A DNA stretch of 5,754 nt, taken from contig VFLF01000483.1 in the NCBI GenBank assembly GCA_009885185.1, positions 1 through 5,754 of the forward strand, read 5' to 3'. The position numbers and the translations under genes are program-made. Source of the stretch: Nitrosomonadales bacterium (GTDB lineage Bacteria; Pseudomonadota; Gammaproteobacteria; Burkholderiales; SG8-41). The notes under the pieces are model-generated. The model did no database searches. It was not told the origin of the DNA and saw nothing but the letters and a program-made list of their open reading frames with translations. Shown piece by piece: positions 5,494-5,754 of this stretch (positions within the stretch are counted from its first letter, which is position 1; every line of letters begins with the position of its first letter).

Positions 5494-5754
5494 ATGTCGG
5501 TACAAACGACCCGCAGGGATCTGGCTAAAGCTGAGGTGGGGATCGCGGCACTGGGTGGTTTACCCGGCGGCGCGTACATCGGCTCGGCACTGGCTGCGGA
5601 TACCAAAGTCCGGTTGACAGCCGCGTTGCGTGACGCGACTCAAAGCATGTCGTGGTGTGGGACAGAAACCGGCATATTCAAGAAGCACGGGCTGGATGTG
5701 AGTTTTCCTGCAATGGAAATGGGTGGCCCCAAAGCGGTCGCGGGGTTGGTGAAC
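5494..5754 (+). CDS. ABC-type (NMT1/SsuA-like) substrate-binding protein with Tat signal, 5' part
   Basis: Eighty-seven codons are visible and the frame runs open off the right edge. The N-terminus has a twin-arginine motif, TRRDLAK (residues 6-12), matching S/T-R-R-x-F-L-K with Leu in place of Phe. A Gly/Ala-rich hydrophobic region follows, then an ALA cleavage motif at residues 32-34. The mature part begins with a beta strand (VRLTAALRD) and then ETGIFKKHGLDVSF (58-71), the typical first motif of periplasmic proteins that serve nitrate, taurine, sulfonate and thiamine-precursor ABC transporters. The substrate cannot be told. Tat export would mean that the protein is folded before transport. 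The start at 5494 is set by a good ribosome binding site. The ATPase and permease genes would be expected downstream, outside the window. The alternative is an orphan NMT1-like protein. Confidence 0.85.
   Translation, partial: MSVQTTRRDLAKAEVGIAALGGLPGGAYIGSALAADTKVRLTAALRDATQSMSWCGTETGIFKKHGLDVSFPAMEMGGPKAVAGLVN

Noticed and set aside
5445..5528. 27-codon open frame starting right after the Bug-family stop
   Set aside because: No ribosome binding site, overlaps the well-supported start at 5494 in another frame, and has no recognisable product.

Overview
The window looks like a chromosomal segment of a GC-rich proteobacterium, most likely a betaproteobacterium of the Burkholderiales or Nitrosomonadales type. 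This is an inference from gene content: a GreB-type elongation factor, a DnaQ/GIY-YIG fusion nuclease, and a Bug-type (TctC-like) periplasmic binding protein, a family greatly expanded in Burkholderiales. No rRNA, tRNA, CRISPR array, transposase or phage gene is visible. All space is accounted for; the longest gene-free stretches are about 162 nt (3264-3425) and 135 nt (4344-4478).

Left half (1-3263), information processing and stress-type genes. The 3' end of an unrecognised + strand gene (2-169) converges on a 470-codon - strand gene (205-1617). That gene encodes a DEDDh exonuclease domain joined to a UvrC/Cho-like GIY-YIG nuclease domain and a four-cysteine motif. A short gap with a degenerate heptamer tandem repeat separates it from a + strand pair, greB (1702-2256) and an HtrA/DegP-like trypsin-fold plus PDZ protein (2253-3263). 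The two reading frames overlap at the greB stop codon. The HtrA-like protein keeps the serine of the triad but has Tyr and Gly where His and Asp are expected, so it is probably a pseudoprotease.

Right half (3264-5754), a solute-uptake locus. A LysR-type regulator on the - strand (3426-4343) is divergent from a + strand unit with two secreted binding proteins: a Bug/TctC-family protein (4479-5444) and, 49 nt downstream, the start of a Tat-exported ABC-type (NMT1/SsuA-like) binding protein that runs off the window (5494-5754). The 135-nt divergent intergenic region has a plausible sigma70 promoter for the transport unit. It also holds a dyad centred near -61 and a second inverted repeat near -45, the layout expected for LysR-family recognition and activation sites. 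The likely reading is that the regulator senses a small carboxylate or aromatic metabolite and controls uptake through the two binding proteins; the ligand cannot be read from the sequence.

No wholly new system is evident. The points most worth a second look are the pseudoprotease coupled to greB, the DnaQ/GIY-YIG/Cys4 fusion, the structured LysR operator region, and the pairing of two binding proteins from different transporter classes.
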